A stretch of DNA of 64,000 nucleotides from Flavobacteriaceae bacterium (lineage in GTDB: Bacteria; Bacteroidota; Bacteroidia; Flavobacteriales; Flavobacteriaceae): NCBI GenBank assembly GCA_009827225.1, contig WUAI01000007.1, forward strand, positions 1 through 64,000, written 5' to 3'. The notes below the pieces were generated by a model. The model did not search any database and was not told where the DNA came from. It was given only the letters and a program-made list of their open reading frames with translations. Every line of letters begins with the position of its first letter. Positions within the stretch are counted from its first letter, which is position 1. Positions 62,343 through 64,000 of this stretch are shown here, piece after piece. The translations under genes and the position numbers were made by a program.

Positions 62343-63134
62343 ATGAAATCTACTGTTACTCCACTTAGAGTAGTGTTCTTGGTTGCTCTTATGGTCTCTG
62401 GCGCGTTTAGCTATGCGCAGGTAGGGATCAATACGACTACCCCCGATGGCATTTTAGATGTGAGCAGTTCTAACCAGGGAATAGTATTACCCAGGGTTGC
62501 GCTAACTGCTACAAACGTATTGGCTCCAGTTGTAGATCCGTCTGGTGGATCTGTAAAAATTGGAACGGTGGTTTACAACACTGCTACCACTACCACAGGT
62601 ACGAACGACGTGGTTCCCGGAATCTTTGTTTGGACAGGTAGTGAGTGGTTCGCCAAGTTTACAAAGAAGGATGCTGCCCTGTATTCACAATCAAATTATA
62701 CAAGACCCACTTCGAGTGGTGGCTTCGAGAATATCACCGGACTGGTAGGACAGTCCTTTACACCAAAATATACCGGAACCTATAAAATCGAACTTAGCGT
62801 TAACTACGGAGGTGGTTATGCGGATGATATCGATTCTGAAACCGACGTGATTGGTCAGTCGGCAACCTTCAGATTTACATTTGATGGTACCGACTATGAC
62901 ATTCCTATTCATTCATGGTGTGTTCAGGGAAGTACCACCTACTATTTGATCTGGGAGCAGGCTTCAGAAATATATTATGAGGACTTGACCGCCGGAACTC
63001 CATATAGCTTTAGTTTGACTATCGATCAATGGGATGGAACCGGAATGGTGAGCAGTGGAAACTCTGGAAACGGAAGAGGGTATACCGGTTATGATGTACC
63101 ATGCACTGTTGAATTTATCTACATAGGTGAATAA
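62343..63134 (+). CDS. Secreted protein with N-terminal VGINT module, paralogue 1
   Basis: 263 residues from MKSTVTPLRVVFLVALMVSG, a good signal peptide (SYAQ-VG); an upstream in-frame ATG gives a poor N-terminus. The N-terminal module (VGINTTTPDGILDVSSSNQG, VALTATNVLAPVVDP, NTATTTTGTNDVVPGIFVW) is shared with the next protein. The C-terminal half is a beta-sandwich-like domain (GFENITGLVGQSFTPKYTGTYKIELSVNYGGG ... GNSGNGRGYTGYDVPCTVEFIYIGE). No sorting tail seen. The C-terminal Cys is conserved in the neighbour. Function unknown. Confidence 0.85.
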   Translation: MKSTVTPLRVVFLVALMVSGAFSYAQVGINTTTPDGILDVSSSNQGIVLPRVALTATNVLAPVVDPSGGSVKIGTVVYNTATTTTGTNDVVPGIFVWTGSEWFAKFTKKDAALYSQSNYTRPTSSGGFENITGLVGQSFTPKYTGTYKIELSVNYGGGYADDIDSETDVIGQSATFRFTFDGTDYDIPIHSWCVQGSTTYYLIWEQASEIYYEDLTAGTPYSFSLTIDQWDGTGMVSSGNSGNGRGYTGYDVPCTVEFIYIGE

Positions 63135-63144
63135 AAATATAGTT

Positions 63145-63948
63145 ATGAAGAAAACTACAATACTTTTAATTTTTATCGTATCCCTGGGAACTTCTCTCTG
63201 GGGACAAGTAGGGGTAGGAACTTCCAATCCTGAAGGTATACTTGACATTAGTTCAACAACGAACGGTTTTGTATATCCGAGCGTTGCGCTAACTTCTACA
63301 ACAACAGCAGCACCGGTGGTAAATCCGCAGGGAGGAGCATTAGCAGTTGGGACTACGATATTTAATACGGCTACAACCAATACGGGGTCGAACGATGTAG
63401 AACCTGGTATATATTCCTGGAACGGTAGCCAGTGGATCACGCACTTCTTTAAAAGACAATCCGAGAAGTATGAGCAATCTTTGCTTGTAAGGACTTCCTC
63501 GAATGCGGGATATGAAGAAATAACTGGTTTAGGTCAGTCTGATAATGTAACGTTTACTGCAGACTACACTGGAAATTACAGAATTGAAGTAAAAACCAAT
63601 TACGGTGCAGGACAAATTGCTCCAGGTGGTATCAATGTAAATGTTGGGATGGTGGAAGGAACCTTCCGATTCAATTTTAACGGAACCAACTATTACTTTT
63701 CTGCTAAATCCTATTCTGCCTACAATAGCCATATTGGAGGAGGTGGAACTCATTATGTAAATCGGTGGAAAGAAACCTACATTACCGAGTATGTTTCATT
63801 GGTGGCCGGAACAACCTATTCATTTTACCTGGAATTTGATCAGGGAGATGCTACAGGATATGCCGGCACCGGGAATACAGGTAATGGAAGAGGCTATATC
63901 GGTTCCGATATTCCTTGTGTTGTCGAATTTACCTATATAGACGAATAA
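63145..63948 (+). CDS. Secreted protein with N-terminal VGINT module, paralogue 2
   Basis: 267 residues from MKKTTILLIFIVSLGTSLWGQ. It aligns with its upstream neighbour along the whole length: VGVGTSNPEGILDISSTTNG, NTATTNTGSNDVEPGIYSW, GYEEITGL, YRIEVKTNYGAG, FRFNFNGTNYYF and GNTGNGRGYIGSDIPCVVEFTYIDE. It starts 10 bp after the neighbour's stop codon, so the two form a tandem duplication within one operon. A GTG six codons upstream is less likely as start. Confidence 0.87.
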   Translation: MKKTTILLIFIVSLGTSLWGQVGVGTSNPEGILDISSTTNGFVYPSVALTSTTTAAPVVNPQGGALAVGTTIFNTATTNTGSNDVEPGIYSWNGSQWITHFFKRQSEKYEQSLLVRTSSNAGYEEITGLGQSDNVTFTADYTGNYRIEVKTNYGAGQIAPGGINVNVGMVEGTFRFNFNGTNYYFSAKSYSAYNSHIGGGGTHYVNRWKETYITEYVSLVAGTTYSFYLEFDQGDATGYAGTGNTGNGRGYIGSDIPCVVEFTYIDE

Positions 63949-63975
63949 AATTCAACATAGCTAAAAATTAAAGTA

Positions 63976-64000
63976 ATGAAATCTATACATAAAATATTCA
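63976..64000 (+). CDS. Start of a further gene, cut by the window end
   Basis: ATG followed by codons for KSIHKIF, the basic and hydrophobic beginning of a signal peptide. It is 27 bp after the second paralogue and on the same strand, so a third member of the tandem family is likely but cannot be shown. Confidence 0.5.

Overview
The window reads as chromosomal DNA of a (probably marine) member of Flavobacteriaceae, phylum Bacteroidota. Evidence: promoters of the Bacteroidota type (TAnnTTTG at -7, TTG near -33), several secreted proteins ending in type IX secretion (T9SS) type A sorting tails, an NhaD sodium/proton antiporter next to exbB-exbD-tonB, a TPR/histidine kinase/receiver/AraC one-protein phosphorelay, a putative-porin family outer membrane protein, and signal peptides ending in ..AQ/..SQ. 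No rRNA, phage, transposase or CRISPR array is visible.

Layout. 1-6716: two tRNA-Val genes (GAC and TAC), both on the minus strand, each followed by a similar trailer hairpin and a tandem array of structured repeats; between them lie a DUF2452-like gene and a TetR-ABC-HlyD-TolC export operon. 6780-15350 (minus): folC, a large BNR-repeat T9SS cargo, tonB, exbD, exbB, nhaD and a glutamate/leucine dehydrogenase. 15544-18991: a T9SS-sorted FG-GAP-like protein, anmK and an acyl-CoA dehydrogenase. 19280-27529 (plus): a tightly packed operon of unknown function built around an AAA+ ATPase (coiled-coil protein, two uncharacterised cytosolic proteins, two membrane proteins), interrupted by a small GIY-YIG nuclease gene enclosed in a 26-bp inverted repeat. 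27542-32612: porin, rnhB and a large lipoprotein. 32659-39761: hybrid sensor/AraC regulator and a downstream envelope operon (tiny sorting-tail-like protein, small secreted protein, a possible fusion protein, an OmpA-family lipoprotein, a DUF3108/TapB-like protein). 39810-46844: lipB, a lipoprotein, a Pmp3-type peptide, a membrane LuxR regulator, a thioredoxin-TPR protein, a T9SS cargo, and lysS. 47038-48703: an AT-rich two-gene insertion with integron-cassette-like ends, carrying a HEPN-like protein and a SEFIR/TIR-like protein. 48732-52545: sulfotransferase, MBOAT O-acyltransferase and SGNH-like protein, probably for polysaccharide decoration. 52621-59290: small envelope proteins, a secreted alpha/alpha-toroid protein, hemL, a glucosaminidase-LysM lipoprotein and an ACC deaminase-like enzyme. 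59571-64000: four consecutive secreted proteins sharing one N-terminal module, the last cut by the window end.

The most unusual signals are: (1) the two-cassette insertion, in which each cassette's start is the exact reverse complement of the box at its own end, with a compensating base change between cassettes; (2) the GIY-YIG gene inside an inverted repeat within an otherwise gap-free operon; (3) the AAA+ operon itself; (4) the related structured repeat arrays behind both tRNA-Val genes. All assignments come from reading sequence and remembered family features; no database search was run.
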